The notes: a model not told the origin generated them from the sequence alone. DNA of 64,000 nt from CAZIOH01 sp964540815 (GCA_964540815.1 CAZIOH010000013.1:26995-90994), one strand, 5' to 3'; counted from the stretch's first letter, positions 34,356 to 43,077 are shown. A program made the numbers and translations.

Positions 34356-36074
34356 ATGCCGGCAGCGACCATCACAGAGCTCGGGCCCGAGGACGCGGAG
34401 CACGGCGGGCGCCGCGCCGGTCCGCCTCCGCGCCTCGAGCTGGTGGGGATCAGCAAGCGCTACCCAGGGGTGCAAGCCAACCAGGACGTGAGCCTCGCCG
34501 TCGCGCCCGGTGAGATTCACGGCGTGCTCGGCGAGAACGGCGCCGGCAAGTCCACCCTGATGAAGATCATCTACGGCGCGGTTCACCCGGACGCGGGAGA
34601 GCTGCGCCTCGATGGTCGCGTGGTGCGCATCGCCAGCCCCCGGCAGGCGCGCGCCCTCGGGATCGCGATGGTCTTCCAGCACTTCGCGATCTTCGAGAGC
34701 TTGACGGTGGCGGAGAACGTCTGGCTCGGCGTCGACACGAAGCTCTCGCGGGCCGAGGTCGTCCGGCGGGTGCAGGAGGTGGCCGCCAGCTACGAGCTCG
34801 ACCCCGAGCCAGGACGTCTGGTCGATCGCCGGGTGAGCGAGCTTTCGGTGGGCGAGCGACAACGGGTGGAGCTGCTGCGGGCGCTGCTCGGCGCGCCGCG
34901 GGTGCTGATCCTCGACGAGCCGACCGCGGTGCTCACCCCCCAGGCGGCCGAGAAGGTGTTCGTCACCTTGCGACGACTGGCCGCGGACGGATGCGCCATT
35001 CTCTACATCAGTCACAAGCTCGACGAGATCCGCGCGCTGTGCACCCGCTGCACCGTGCTGCGGGCGGGACGCGTGACCGGGGTGGTCGACCCGCGTCGCG
35101 AGACCAACCACAGCCTCTCCGAGCTGATGCTCGGCGCCGTCCCTCCACCGCTCGTGCGTCGGCCGGTCGCCGTGGCCGGCGCGGGCTCGCACGCGGCCAG
35201 CGCCAGCGCCAGCGGCGGGACCGACGCCGGCCCGGTGGTGGTGACGGGGGGAGCGGCTTCCTCGAGCCTGGTCCTCGAGCTGCGGGGGCTGACGTTGCCC
35301 CGACGGGAGGCCTTCGGCGCGGCGCTCGCCGAGCTGCGGCTCACCGTGCGCGCCGGTGAGATCCTGGGAATCGCCGGGATCTCGGGGAGCGGCCAGCGCG
35401 AGCTGATGGACGCGCTCTCCGGAGAGGACGTGCGCGTCCCCCCGGGGGTGCTCCTGCTCGGGGGACGGGATCTGGCCGGGCTCACGGTGCGACAGCGGCG
35501 CGCGCTCGGTTTGTGCTTCGTGCCCGAGGAGCGCATCGGCCGAGGCACCGTCCCGGGGCTCTCGCTGTCGGCGAACACGCTCCTCACCCGGCGCGAGGCG
35601 GTGGCCCGCGGGGGCCTTCTGCGCTGGGTGGCGGCCCGGCGGCTGGCGGCCCGGCTGATCCGGCGCTTCAGCGTGCGGGCGCACTCGCCCGAGGCGCTGG
35701 CGGCCAGCCTGTCGGGCGGCAACCTGCAGAAGTTCATCATGGGCCGCGAGATCGACGCCCGGCCGCGGGTCTTGCTGGTGGCCCAGCCGACCTGGGGCCT
35801 CGACGTGGGCGCCGCCCGGCAGATCCACCGCGAGCTCCTGGCGCTGGCCGAGGCGGGGGTCGCGGTCCTGGTGGTGAGCGAGGATCTCGAGGAGCTGCTC
35901 GAGCTCGCCGGTGACATCGTCGTGATGGCGCGCGGGCGCTTCTCGCCGCGCGTAGCGGTGCGGGACGCCACCATCGCCGAGCTCGGGGCCTGGATGAGCG
36001 GGCTCGAGGCCGGCGGCGCGGCGAACGCGCCCAAGGCGGCGAATCCTGGTGGAGGGCCGGAGCCACGTGCGTGA
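34356..36074 (+). CDS. ABC importer ATPase, BMP/nucleoside type (two fused nucleotide-binding domains)
   Basis: This 572-residue cytoplasmic protein powers a nucleoside-type importer. Domain 1 has Walker A GENGAGKSTLMKIIYG, the signature LSVGERQRVELLRAL and Walker B VLILDEPTAVLTPQAA. Domain 2 has GIAGISGSGQRELMDALSG, LSGGNLQKFIMGREI and VLLVAQPTWGLDVGAA. The second Walker A lacks GKS/T, which is normal for the carbohydrate/nucleoside (RbsA/NupO) family. A Gly/Ala/Ser-rich spacer of about 40 residues (AGSHAASASASGGTDAG) joins the domains and is longer than usual. It is the first gene of a four-gene operon with two permeases and a BMP binding protein. Confidence 0.93.
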   Translation: MPAATITELGPEDAEHGGRRAGPPPRLELVGISKRYPGVQANQDVSLAVAPGEIHGVLGENGAGKSTLMKIIYGAVHPDAGELRLDGRVVRIASPRQARALGIAMVFQHFAIFESLTVAENVWLGVDTKLSRAEVVRRVQEVAASYELDPEPGRLVDRRVSELSVGERQRVELLRALLGAPRVLILDEPTAVLTPQAAEKVFVTLRRLAADGCAILYISHKLDEIRALCTRCTVLRAGRVTGVVDPRRETNHSLSELMLGAVPPPLVRRPVAVAGAGSHAASASASGGTDAGPVVVTGGAASSSLVLELRGLTLPRREAFGAALAELRLTVRAGEILGIAGISGSGQRELMDALSGEDVRVPPGVLLLGGRDLAGLTVRQRRALGLCFVPEERIGRGTVPGLSLSANTLLTRREAVARGGLLRWVAARRLAARLIRRFSVRAHSPEALAASLSGGNLQKFIMGREIDARPRVLLVAQPTWGLDVGAARQIHRELLALAEAGVAVLVVSEDLEELLELAGDIVVMARGRFSPRVAVRDATIAELGAWMSGLEAGGAANAPKAANPGGGPEPRA

Positions 36075-37257
36075 GCCGGCGGGAAAGGCGCCGCGGTCGC
36101 CCTGGCCGCCGCGGGTGCGGACGCGGGCGCTCGCGGCCGCGGTGGCCTTCGGTTCGCCCGCCGTGGCGCTCGGCCTGACGGTCGCGGTGGGCGCGCTCCT
36201 GTTCGCGGCGCTCGGGCAGTCACCAGGGCGGGCGCTCGGGATGTTCTTCATCGAGCCCTGGCGCGGGGCGCGCGGCTGGAGCGAGCTCGCGGTGAAGGCC
36301 ACGCCGCTCGCCATCATCGCCCTCGGCCTCGCCATCGCCTTTCGTGCCAACGTCTGGAACATCGGCGCCGAGGGCCAGTACATCCTCGGCGCCATCGTCG
36401 CGACGGGCGTGGCGCTGCGGGCGGACGCGGGGAGCGGTCGCGGAATCGTGCTCATGGTGCTGGCCGGCGGGGTGCTGGGGGGCATGTTCTGGGCGGGGGT
36501 GGTGGCCTTCCTGCGCGATCGCTTCAACGCGAGCGAGATCCTGGTCAGCCTGATGCTTGTCTACGTCGCCGAGCTGTGGCTCGGGTATCTGGTCTATGGC
36601 CCCTGGAAGGATCCGGAGGGCTTCAACTTCCCGCAGACCATCCTGTTTCTGCCGGCGACGGAGATCCCGCGCCTCGTCGCGGGCCATCGCGCGACGGTGG
36701 GCCTGCTGGTGGCGCTGGCGGCGGCGCCGCTCGCGTGGTTGTTCCTGGGGCGCACGGCCGCCGGCTTCGAGCTCGAGGTGTGTGGTGTGGCCGCGCGGGC
36801 CGCCCGGTACGCCGGGTTCTCGTCGCGGCGGGCGCTGTGGATCGCGCTCCTGGTGTCGGGCGGGATGGCGGGACTGGCGGGCGCGCTCGAGGTGGCGGGG
36901 CCCCTCGGACAGCTCACGCCGCACCTGCCGGTCGGGTATGGCTTCGCGGCCATCATCGTGGCGTTCGTGGGGCGCCTGCATCCGTTCGGGATCCTGCTGG
37001 CGTCGGTGCTGATGAGCATGTTCTACATCGGCGGCGATCTGGCGCAGTCGCGGCTCGGCCTGCCACAGGCCTTGACCGGGGTGTTTCAGGGGCTCTTGCT
37101 GTTCGCGCTGCTGGCGTGTGACGCCCTCGCGCGTCGGTGGGCGGCCAGGCGGCCGCGCCCGCTGCCGGAGCCAGAGCCAGCGGGGCTCGAGGCCGCGGCG
37201 GATCCGCTGGCGCCCGTGGCGGATGGGCATCCGGCCGGGGAGGCCCTGTCGTCCTGA
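36067..37257 (+). CDS. ABC importer permease 1 (BMP/nucleoside type)
   Basis: This roughly 396-residue permease starts best at GTG 36067, 8 bp inside the ATPase gene with GGAG upstream; GTG 36049 is an alternative. It has 8-9 membrane segments: AVAFGSPAVALGLTVAVGAL, LAVKATPLAIIALGLAIAF, and later ones to ALTGVFQGLLLFALLACD. The family signature is AFRANVWNIGAEGQYILGA, with NIGAEGQ diagnostic for BMP-type permeases, and DRFNASEILVSLMLVYVA follows. It pairs with the second permease, and the two form the transmembrane pore. Confidence 0.92.
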   Translation: MREPAGKAPRSPWPPRVRTRALAAAVAFGSPAVALGLTVAVGALLFAALGQSPGRALGMFFIEPWRGARGWSELAVKATPLAIIALGLAIAFRANVWNIGAEGQYILGAIVATGVALRADAGSGRGIVLMVLAGGVLGGMFWAGVVAFLRDRFNASEILVSLMLVYVAELWLGYLVYGPWKDPEGFNFPQTILFLPATEIPRLVAGHRATVGLLVALAAAPLAWLFLGRTAAGFELEVCGVAARAARYAGFSSRRALWIALLVSGGMAGLAGALEVAGPLGQLTPHLPVGYGFAAIIVAFVGRLHPFGILLASVLMSMFYIGGDLAQSRLGLPQALTGVFQGLLLFALLACDALARRWAARRPRPLPEPEPAGLEAAADPLAPVADGHPAGEALSS

Positions 37258-38183
37258 TGGAATCGTTGGCCCTCACGTTGTCGGCAGCCGTGAACGCGGG
37301 GACCATCCTGGCCCTGGCCGCCCTCGGGCTGCTGATCAACGAGCGCAGTGGCGTGGTGAACCTGGGCGCCGAGGGCCTCATGCTGCTCGGCGCGCTGGCG
37401 GGTTACGCGACCGCGGCCGGCGGGAACGGACACGGGCTCCTGCTGGCGCTCACCGCCGGGGCCGGCGCAGCGGCGGGGGCGGCGGCGCTCTTCGGCCTGC
37501 TCGTGATCTGGCTCGGCACCAACCAGTATGCGACCGGCCTCGCGCTCAGCCTCTTCGGCTCGGGCTTCACCGCCTTCGCGGGCGCCGGGTACACCGACCG
37601 GCAACTGCCGCCGCTGCCCGAGCCGGGAGTGCCCTACCTCTCGCACCTTCCGTTCCTCGGGACCGCGTGTTTCCGGTACCACCCCGTGGTGTACGTGACC
37701 ATCGCGCTCGCGGTGGGTCTCGCGTGGTTCTTGTTCCGGTCGCGGGCGGGTCTCGTGCTGCGGGCGGTGGGTGAGTCGCCCGAATCGGCCCACGCTCTCG
37801 GGCACCCGGTCCGGCGGGTTCGCCTGGTCGCGGTGATCGTCGGAGGCGCCCTGTGCGGCCTCGCCGGGGCCTACGTCTCGCTGGTCTACGCGCACCTGTG
37901 GGTCGAGGGGCTGATCGCCGGCAAGGGCTGGATCGCCCTGGCCCTCACCACCTTCGCCACCTGGCGGCCAGCGCGGGTGCTGCTCGGGGCCTACCTCTTC
38001 GGCGGGGTGACCATGCTGCAGTTCCAGTTGCAAGGGCGGGGGGTCCAGGTGGAGAGCCACCTGCTCGGCATGTTGCCTTACGTCGCGACGGTGCTGGTGC
38101 TGGTGCTGATCTCACGCAACCAGGCCTGGATCCGGGTCAACATGCCCGCCTCGCTCGGCAAACCCTTTCACCCGAATCAATGA
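37257..38183 (+). CDS. ABC importer permease 2 (BMP/nucleoside type)
   Basis: This 308-residue permease starts at ATG 37257, overlapping the previous stop as TGATG. It has about 8 membrane segments. The signature NERSGVVNLGAEGLMLLGAL corresponds to the NLGxEG motif of the partner permease. Later blocks GTNQYATGLALSLFGSG, HPVRRVRLVAVIVGGALCGLAGAY and LIAGKGWIALALTTFATWRP match NupQ-like proteins. Heterodimerisation with permease 1 is expected. Its stop overlaps the start of a 17-codon reading frame (ATGA at 38180-38183) that leads into the binding-protein gene. Confidence 0.92.
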   Translation: MESLALTLSAAVNAGTILALAALGLLINERSGVVNLGAEGLMLLGALAGYATAAGGNGHGLLLALTAGAGAAAGAAALFGLLVIWLGTNQYATGLALSLFGSGFTAFAGAGYTDRQLPPLPEPGVPYLSHLPFLGTACFRYHPVVYVTIALAVGLAWFLFRSRAGLVLRAVGESPESAHALGHPVRRVRLVAVIVGGALCGLAGAYVSLVYAHLWVEGLIAGKGWIALALTTFATWRPARVLLGAYLFGGVTMLQFQLQGRGVQVESHLLGMLPYVATVLVLVLISRNQAWIRVNMPASLGKPFHPNQ

Positions 38184-38247
38184 CGAACCACGCCGAACCC
38201 ATGCCTGGAGAGCCCATGAGGAAACGACCATGAGGAAACGACCATGA
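38180..38247 (+). promoter_or_regulatory. chained ATGA mini-cistrons and duplicated ribosome site before the BMP gene
   Basis: The permease stop overlaps an ATG (38180) opening MTNHAEPMPGEPMRKRP*, which ends at 38233. Its stop overlaps the ATG at 38230 of MRKRP*, which ends at 38247 and overlaps the binding-protein ATG at 38244. The 14-bp unit ATGAGGAAACGACC occurs twice in tandem (38216-38229 and 38230-38243), each carrying a GAGGA ribosome site. The duplicates place a GAGGA 9 nt before both ATG 38230 and ATG 38244. Coupled translation or tuned expression is inferred. Confidence 0.5.
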
Positions 38248-39473
38248 CGAACCCGACCCGTTCGAGTCGCCGCAACGCTCCCCCCGTCCACGCGCTCGAC
38301 CGCCCGAGCCCGGTGGGTGCTCGATTCCTGGGCTCCCGCCGCCAGGGCTGCCCCCGGCTTGCACTCGGAGCGGCGCTGGCCATGGTCCTGGCGCAGGGCG
38401 CGGGTGGTCGCACGGCGCTGGCCGATGCGCCACCGACGGCCCTGACCGCCGCGGCCGGAGTCGGCCCGCCGCTGAAGGTGGCCTTCGCGTACGTCGGGCC
38501 GGTGGGGGACGCCGGCTGGACCTTCGCGCACGACAAGGCGCGCAAGGCCGTCGAGGCCAAGTTCGGGGCGAAGATCGTCACCAGCTTCGTCGAGAACGTG
38601 CCCGAGGCCTCGGACGCCGAGCGGGTGATGCGCGATCTCGTGACCCAGGGCAACCGGCTGATCTTCGGCACCACCTTCGGGTACATGGTCCCGATGCTGA
38701 AGGTCGCGGCCGAGTTCAAGGACGTCAAGTTCGAGCACGCCACCGGCTACAAGACCGCGGCCAACCTGCGGACCTACGACTCGCGGACGTACGAGGGGGC
38801 CTACATGGTCGGGGTGATCGCCGGGGGGATGACCAAGTCGAACATCCTCGGGGTGGTGGCCTCGATCCCGATCCCCGAGGTGATCCGCAACATCGACGCG
38901 TTCACCCTCGGGGCTCAGAGTGTCAATCCCAAGATCGAGACCCGGGTGGTCTGGGTCAACAAGTGGTTCGATCCCCCCAAGGAGGCGGAGGGCGCCCAGG
39001 CGCTGCTCAACGACGGCGCCGACGTGCTGATGCAGAACACCGACTCGTCGGCGGTGTTGCAGACCGCCGAGAAGGCCGGCAAGTTCGGGTTCGGCTGGGA
39101 CTCGGACATGCACAAGTTCGGTCCGAATGCACACCTCGGCTCGGCGGTGATCAACTGGGCGCCGTACTACGAGAAGGCGGTCAAGGACGTGCTCGCCGGC
39201 ACCTGGAAGACCGACCAGACCTGGTGGGGGGTGAAGGAGGGGGCCATCGATGTGGTGTCCATCCCCGCCAAGGTGCCCGGGCCCGTCAAGGCCAAGCTCG
39301 AGCTGGTGCGCAAGGGGCTGAAGGACGGGAGCTTCGCCATCTGGAAGGGGCCGATTGCCGACGCGTCTGGGCAAGAGGTGTTGAAGGCGAACCAGATCGC
39401 CGACGACAAGTTCCTGCACGGCATCAACTTCTACGTGAAGGGGGTCAAAGGAAAGCCCCCGTCGGGAAAGTAA
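38244..39473 (+). CDS. BMP-family ABC importer substrate-binding protein
   Basis: This 409-residue periplasmic protein captures the ligand, probably a nucleoside, for the permeases encoded upstream. After a long basic leader comes RLALGAALAMVLAQGAGGRTALA as signal peptide; no lipobox Cys follows, so it is likely soluble rather than a lipoprotein, unlike most BMP proteins. The mature body starts KVAFAYVGPVGDAGWTFAHDKAR, a BMP hallmark. Later blocks include FGTTFGYM, EGAYMVGVIAGGMTKSN, GVVASIPIPEVIRNIDAFTLGA, GADVLMQNTDSSAVLQ and GFGWDSDMHKFGPNAHLGS. The N-region of about 40 residues before the hydrophobic core is unusually long, so a start downstream is possible. Confidence 0.92.
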   Translation: MTNPTRSSRRNAPPVHALDRPSPVGARFLGSRRQGCPRLALGAALAMVLAQGAGGRTALADAPPTALTAAAGVGPPLKVAFAYVGPVGDAGWTFAHDKARKAVEAKFGAKIVTSFVENVPEASDAERVMRDLVTQGNRLIFGTTFGYMVPMLKVAAEFKDVKFEHATGYKTAANLRTYDSRTYEGAYMVGVIAGGMTKSNILGVVASIPIPEVIRNIDAFTLGAQSVNPKIETRVVWVNKWFDPPKEAEGAQALLNDGADVLMQNTDSSAVLQTAEKAGKFGFGWDSDMHKFGPNAHLGSAVINWAPYYEKAVKDVLAGTWKTDQTWWGVKEGAIDVVSIPAKVPGPVKAKLELVRKGLKDGSFAIWKGPIADASGQEVLKANQIADDKFLHGINFYVKGVKGKPPSGK

Positions 39474-39539
39474 CCGGAGCGCGGGAAGGGGAGGACCGGA
39501 GCGCGGGAAGGGGAGGACCGGAGCGCGGGAAGGGGAGGA
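39474..39539. repeat. three tandem 22-bp repeats after the BMP gene
   Basis: The 22-bp unit CCGGAGCGCGGGAAGGGGAGGA repeats three times without change, starting one base after the TAA. The units carry GGGGAGGA, a ribosome-site-like string, but no reading frame follows. Function unknown. Confidence 0.75.
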
Positions 39540-39609
39540 CCCCTCCCCGCGGGCCCCTCCCGGGGACGACGAGAGTCGGGCCCGGATCTGTTTTGCAGGT
39601 GCTGTCTCC

Positions 39610-39626
39610 GGTTGGCAAAGCCAACC
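39610..39626. terminator. GGTTGGC-AAA-GCCAACC hairpin
   Basis: A perfect 7-bp stem with an AAA loop in the 499-bp gap after the importer operon. No T-run follows. It has the GGC-AAA-GCC tip seen in the hairpins at 9892 and 11309 (there read as TTT). Confidence 0.4.
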
Positions 39627-39815
39627 TCCGATTCACCGCATGGAGAGGCGGCCGTCAGTGACAGGCGCCGATCCGGGAGCCGAGCCCCAACCCCTTCCTT
39701 CCTATCCCCTCGGGCCAGGGAGAGGGGCCCACTTCATTTCCGGGGCGGCCCCGCGAAGTACTTTGTTCACATCCCGCTGATCAGGCGCGCGGAGCGCTAG
39801 GGGTGCGGGGACGTG

Positions 39816-39889
39816 CGAGCGGCAGCGAGTCACGTCTCCGATTCAATCGCCACGAGCGGCAGCGAGCCACGTCCCCGATTCAATCGCCG
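39816..39889. repeat. two tandem 37-bp repeats upstream of the NTF2-like gene
   Basis: The 37-bp unit (CGAGCGGCAGCGAG, then CACGT, then CCGATTCAATCGCC) occurs twice in tandem with three mismatches. It lies 84 bp before the NTF2-like start and could hold paired regulator sites (each with GATTCAATC, an imperfect inverted repeat). No function is established. Confidence 0.6.
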
Positions 39890-39972
39890 GAATTCTTCCG
39901 GGGGCGTGATCCGGGGTCGGGGATCGTTCGTACGTGGAGGGACGTTCCACATTGAACACTGGAGAGATCACC

Positions 39973-40467
39973 ATGACCAAGACCACCGTTCAGCGGCTCG
40001 TGTCCGTGCTTCTGCTCATGACCTCGGTGCCCGCTCTCGGCGCCTCCAAGGACGAGGAGGCGATCAAGGCGCGGGTGGCGGACTTCATCGCGACCTTCAA
40101 CCGGGGGGACGCCAAGACCTTGTCGACCTTCTGGGTCGAGGACGGGACCCTGGTCAACCCGGTCGGGATGAGCGGCAAGGGGCCGGCGGAGATCGAGAAG
40201 GTGCTGGCCAGCGACATTGGCGGCATCCTCAAGGGGACCACCATGGAGATGAGCGTGGTCGCCTTCCGCGCGGTCGGCAAGGACGCCGCCTTCATCGAGC
40301 TCGAGCACAAGGTCACGGGTGCCAAGAGCCCGGATGGGCATGCCTTGCCCCCGATCACCTTTCACGTCCCCTGCCTCATGCTCAAGCAGGGGAAGGTCTG
40401 GAAGATCGCCGACTCCCGCCCCTACGCTTACCTGACGCCGCCTCCCTCCGGGCTGGCCAAGAAGTAG
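39973..40467 (+). CDS. exported NTF2-like (SnoaL/DUF4440-type) protein
   Basis: This 164-residue protein starts at ATG 39973 behind GGAG. MTKTTVQRLVSVLLLMTSVPALG is a signal peptide. The mature part fits the cone-shaped NTF2-like fold: EEAIKARVADFIATFNRGDAKTLSTFWVEDGTLVNPVG, then GPAEIEKVLASDIGGI and KVWKIADSRPYAYL. FNRGDAKTLSTFW is the family entry motif (N-x-GD-x3-L). Such domains bind small ligands or act as isomerases; no catalytic set is obvious. It is a monocistronic gene preceded by a 37-bp tandem repeat. Confidence 0.82.
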   Translation: MTKTTVQRLVSVLLLMTSVPALGASKDEEAIKARVADFIATFNRGDAKTLSTFWVEDGTLVNPVGMSGKGPAEIEKVLASDIGGILKGTTMEMSVVAFRAVGKDAAFIELEHKVTGAKSPDGHALPPITFHVPCLMLKQGKVWKIADSRPYAYLTPPPSGLAKK

Positions 40468-40501
40468 CGCGCGCTGGCGGAATCGAGCCCCGCGCGGACG
40501 G

Positions 40502-42310
40502 TCACCCGGCGCGCCCGCCCGGCGCATACTCGAACCAGTCGAAGTCGGCGGGCGCCCGCGCCCGCGCGCCGTTCCCGGTGGCGTAAAGCGCGAGGAAGAC
40601 CCCGGTGAAGAAGCTCTGCCCCGACTTCCAGATGGTCTCCGACGAGAGGTGACGGGTCGGGAGGTGCCCGAGCTCGGCGAGGACGATCGGCTTCGCATGG
40701 CCTTCGGCGGGCACCGATTCGAGGAAGAACCGATACGCGTCCTTCGACGCCCGCACCCCGAGCACGACCGCCCCGTCGCCGGGGAGCCTGCGGGCGGCCA
40801 CCACCCGTGCCTTGCCCGCGACCCGCGCCGTCAGCACCGCCACCCGATCTGGCGCACGCTCCCCCTCTCCACCCGGACCGACGCTCCGCCCGACCGTTCC
40901 CCGCTCGCGCCCGCGGCCCAGCCGGCGCCCGGCGGCGGTCCCGGCCGGGCGAATCGCCAGCGTGTAGTGGAAGCGCTCGTTGGCAAAGACCGCCAGCCCG
41001 GCCTCGTCGCCCTCCTCTCTCGGGGAGAATTCGAGGCGCGCCCGGACCACGCACTCGAAGTGCTGCTGCCGTCTGCCGACGAAGGCGGGCGCGTCCACCT
41101 GGTGGAGCGCCACCGCGCTGCCACGCAGGCGCAGCGCCCCCGGGCGCGCGTCGAGCGACCAGTCGCGGGCCCGGGGATTGCGCAGGAAGCACCATTCCGG
41201 ACGCAGCGTCGCCTGGTCGAAGTCGTCGCGCACCGTGCGACTCGCCGCCTGCCCGCCTGCGACCGCGGCTGTACCCGCCGCCGTCCCGAGCCTCGGCGCC
41301 GCGAACCTCCGCGACATGCGCCCGCGGCGACCGATCACCGGCCAGCCATCCGGGGTCCAGGTGACCGGAGCCAGAAAGGTCTCGCGCCCGAGGTGGTGGT
41401 GGCGCCCGCCCACCGGCCGGATGCCGAGGCACATGGCCCAGGTGCTGCCATCCGGCAGCTCGACGAGATCCGCGTGGCCGAGCGCCTGAAACGCCTCCCG
41501 AGGCCGATCGCGGTGGGTGAGGATCGGGTTGCCCGAGAACGACTCGAACGGCCCGTACGGTGTCGGGCCGCGCGCGATCACCACCGAATGGTCGTAGGCG
41601 GTTCCGCCCTCGGCGGTGAACAGGTAGTAGTGGCGCCCGCGCGCGAAGAGGTGCGGGCCCTCGGGCCAGATGCCGCCCAGCCCCTCCCAGATCGGTCGCA
41701 TGAACGTGCGGGCGCCATCCCGACCACCGTCGCCCCCGGACGCTCGGCGCGGGACCCGGGCGGGCCAGCGCGGCTCGCCGGGGGGCCCGGCGAGCTCGGC
41801 CTGATAGATGCGTGGATGGTTCGGATCGATCCACGGCCCGTTGCGCGTGTAAAAGACCCGGTCGCCCTCGAAGAACAGCGATGGATCGATGCCTTCCCGA
41901 TCGAGCCAGACCGGCTCCGACCAAGGTCCCGCCGCGTCCCGGGCGGTCACGTAGAAGTTCCCGCGCCCCGACACGTTGGTCGACACGACGTAGAACCGGC
42001 CGTGGGCGTGGCGGATGGTGGCCGCGTAGATGCCGCCCGAGCTGCGCGCCCGGTGGAGCCGGAGCTGGCTCCGACGGGTGAGGACGTGACCGAGCTGGCG
42101 CCAGTGCACGAGATCCCGGCTGTGAAAGATCGGGATGCCGGGGAAGTACTCGAAGCTGCTGGTCACGAGATAGAAGTCGCGCCCGACCCTGCATACGCTG
42201 GGGTCGGGGTGGAACCCCGGCAGCACCGGGTTCGTGAAGGTCGCCTCGGCCCGTGGGCGGGCCGCCATCCGGGTCCGCCCGGCGGCGCGTGCGTGCGCCC
42301 TCGTCGTCAC
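40502..42310 (-). CDS. glycoside hydrolase family 43 protein with C-terminal concanavalin-like domain
   Basis: This 602-residue enzyme fits GH43 beta-xylosidase/arabinofuranosidase types. The catalytic base is in NPVLPGFHPDPSVCRVG, the pKa modulator in REGIDPSLFFEG and the proton donor in GIWPEGPHLFARG (WPEGPH). The C-terminal 220 residues resemble the beta-xylosidase C-terminal/DUF1349 sandwich (LRPEWCFLRNPRARDW, LHQVDAPAFVGRRQQHF, EEGDEAGLAVFANERFHYTL). No signal peptide is seen, so action is probably cytoplasmic. The GTG at 42310 overlaps the acetyltransferase stop (GTGA); an ATG at 42268 is an alternative. Such operon linkage of a glycosidase with WlbA/WlbB-like enzymes is unusual. Confidence 0.88.
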   Translation of the reverse strand: MTTRAHARAAGRTRMAARPRAEATFTNPVLPGFHPDPSVCRVGRDFYLVTSSFEYFPGIPIFHSRDLVHWRQLGHVLTRRSQLRLHRARSSGGIYAATIRHAHGRFYVVSTNVSGRGNFYVTARDAAGPWSEPVWLDREGIDPSLFFEGDRVFYTRNGPWIDPNHPRIYQAELAGPPGEPRWPARVPRRASGGDGGRDGARTFMRPIWEGLGGIWPEGPHLFARGRHYYLFTAEGGTAYDHSVVIARGPTPYGPFESFSGNPILTHRDRPREAFQALGHADLVELPDGSTWAMCLGIRPVGGRHHHLGRETFLAPVTWTPDGWPVIGRRGRMSRRFAAPRLGTAAGTAAVAGGQAASRTVRDDFDQATLRPEWCFLRNPRARDWSLDARPGALRLRGSAVALHQVDAPAFVGRRQQHFECVVRARLEFSPREEGDEAGLAVFANERFHYTLAIRPAGTAAGRRLGRGRERGTVGRSVGPGGEGERAPDRVAVLTARVAGKARVVAARRLPGDGAVVLGVRASKDAYRFFLESVPAEGHAKPIVLAELGHLPTRHLSSETIWKSGQSFFTGVFLALYATGNGARARAPADFDWFEYAPGGRAG

Positions 42311-43077
42311 GGCTCCCCCTCGCCTCGTCCGAGCAGAAGCGAGGCCCGCGTCCCTTCCACCCCGTAGATGTCGCCGCACGCCGCGCAGGACCAGCGGCCT
42401 TCGACTGCGGCGCGCCGGCCGCCGCCGCCCGGTGCGCGCCGCTCCCCGAGCGACGGCCGGGGCGCGTCCGCGAGGCCGAGATCGCCGCCGCAGCGACACA
42501 CCCAGCCCCGCTGGCGCGCCGGCGCCCCCACCACCAGCGCGTGCGCCGCCACGTCGCGCGTGACCACCGCGCCGGCCGCGACCAGGCCGTAGGCACCGAT
42601 ACACAGCGGCCGCGGCGTCCCGCACACCACCGTCGCGTTGGCCCCGAGGGTGGCGCCCCGCCCGACCCGGATCGCGCCAAAGGCGCCGTGCTGTGACCGA
42701 AAGGCCCGCGGACGCCGCACGTTGGTGAAAACCACCGAGGGGCCGACGAAGACCGCGTCCTCGAGCTCGACCCCGTCGTAGAGCGACACGTTGTTCTGGA
42801 TGCGACACCGGTCCCCCACCCGGACCGCGCCGCTCACGTAGACGTTCTGGCCGAGGACCGCGCCCGCCCCCACCCGGGCTCCCGAGCGCACATGGCAGAA
42901 GTGCCAGACCTTGGTCCCGGGGCCGAGGATCGCGCCCGGCTCGACGATCGCGCTCGGGTGCACGAAGGCCGGCCCGGCCGCCCGCGCGGTGGTCCGCGAC
43001 GTCTCGCCGAGCTCGCGAGCCTCACCGCCCGGGCCCACGGCGGGGTCGTCCACACCGCGACCCGCGTCACCCGCCAC
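42307..43077 (-). CDS. WlbB/WbpD-like N-acetyltransferase (left-handed beta-helix)
   Basis: This 256-residue protein acetylates an amino sugar nucleotide. The hexapeptide-repeat beta-helix is visible as AFVHPSAIVEPGAILGPG, VWHFCHVRSGARVGAGAVLGQ, RIQNNVSLYDGVELEDAVFVGPSVVFTNV and TLGANATVVCG. The order VWHFCHV...N(V)YV and QNNVSLYDGV matches the WbpD/WlbB subfamily. C-terminal residues form a zinc-ribbon-like piece with CRCGGD and CAACG. It starts at GTG 43077, 11 bp inside the oxidoreductase gene, and its stop overlaps the GH43 start. The partner oxidoreductase strengthens the assignment to the diacetamido-uronic-acid pathway. Confidence 0.85.
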   Translation of the reverse strand: MAGDAGRGVDDPAVGPGGEARELGETSRTTARAAGPAFVHPSAIVEPGAILGPGTKVWHFCHVRSGARVGAGAVLGQNVYVSGAVRVGDRCRIQNNVSLYDGVELEDAVFVGPSVVFTNVRRPRAFRSQHGAFGAIRVGRGATLGANATVVCGTPRPLCIGAYGLVAAGAVVTRDVAAHALVVGAPARQRGWVCRCGGDLGLADAPRPSLGERRAPGGGGRRAAVEGRWSCAACGDIYGVEGTRASLLLGRGEGEP

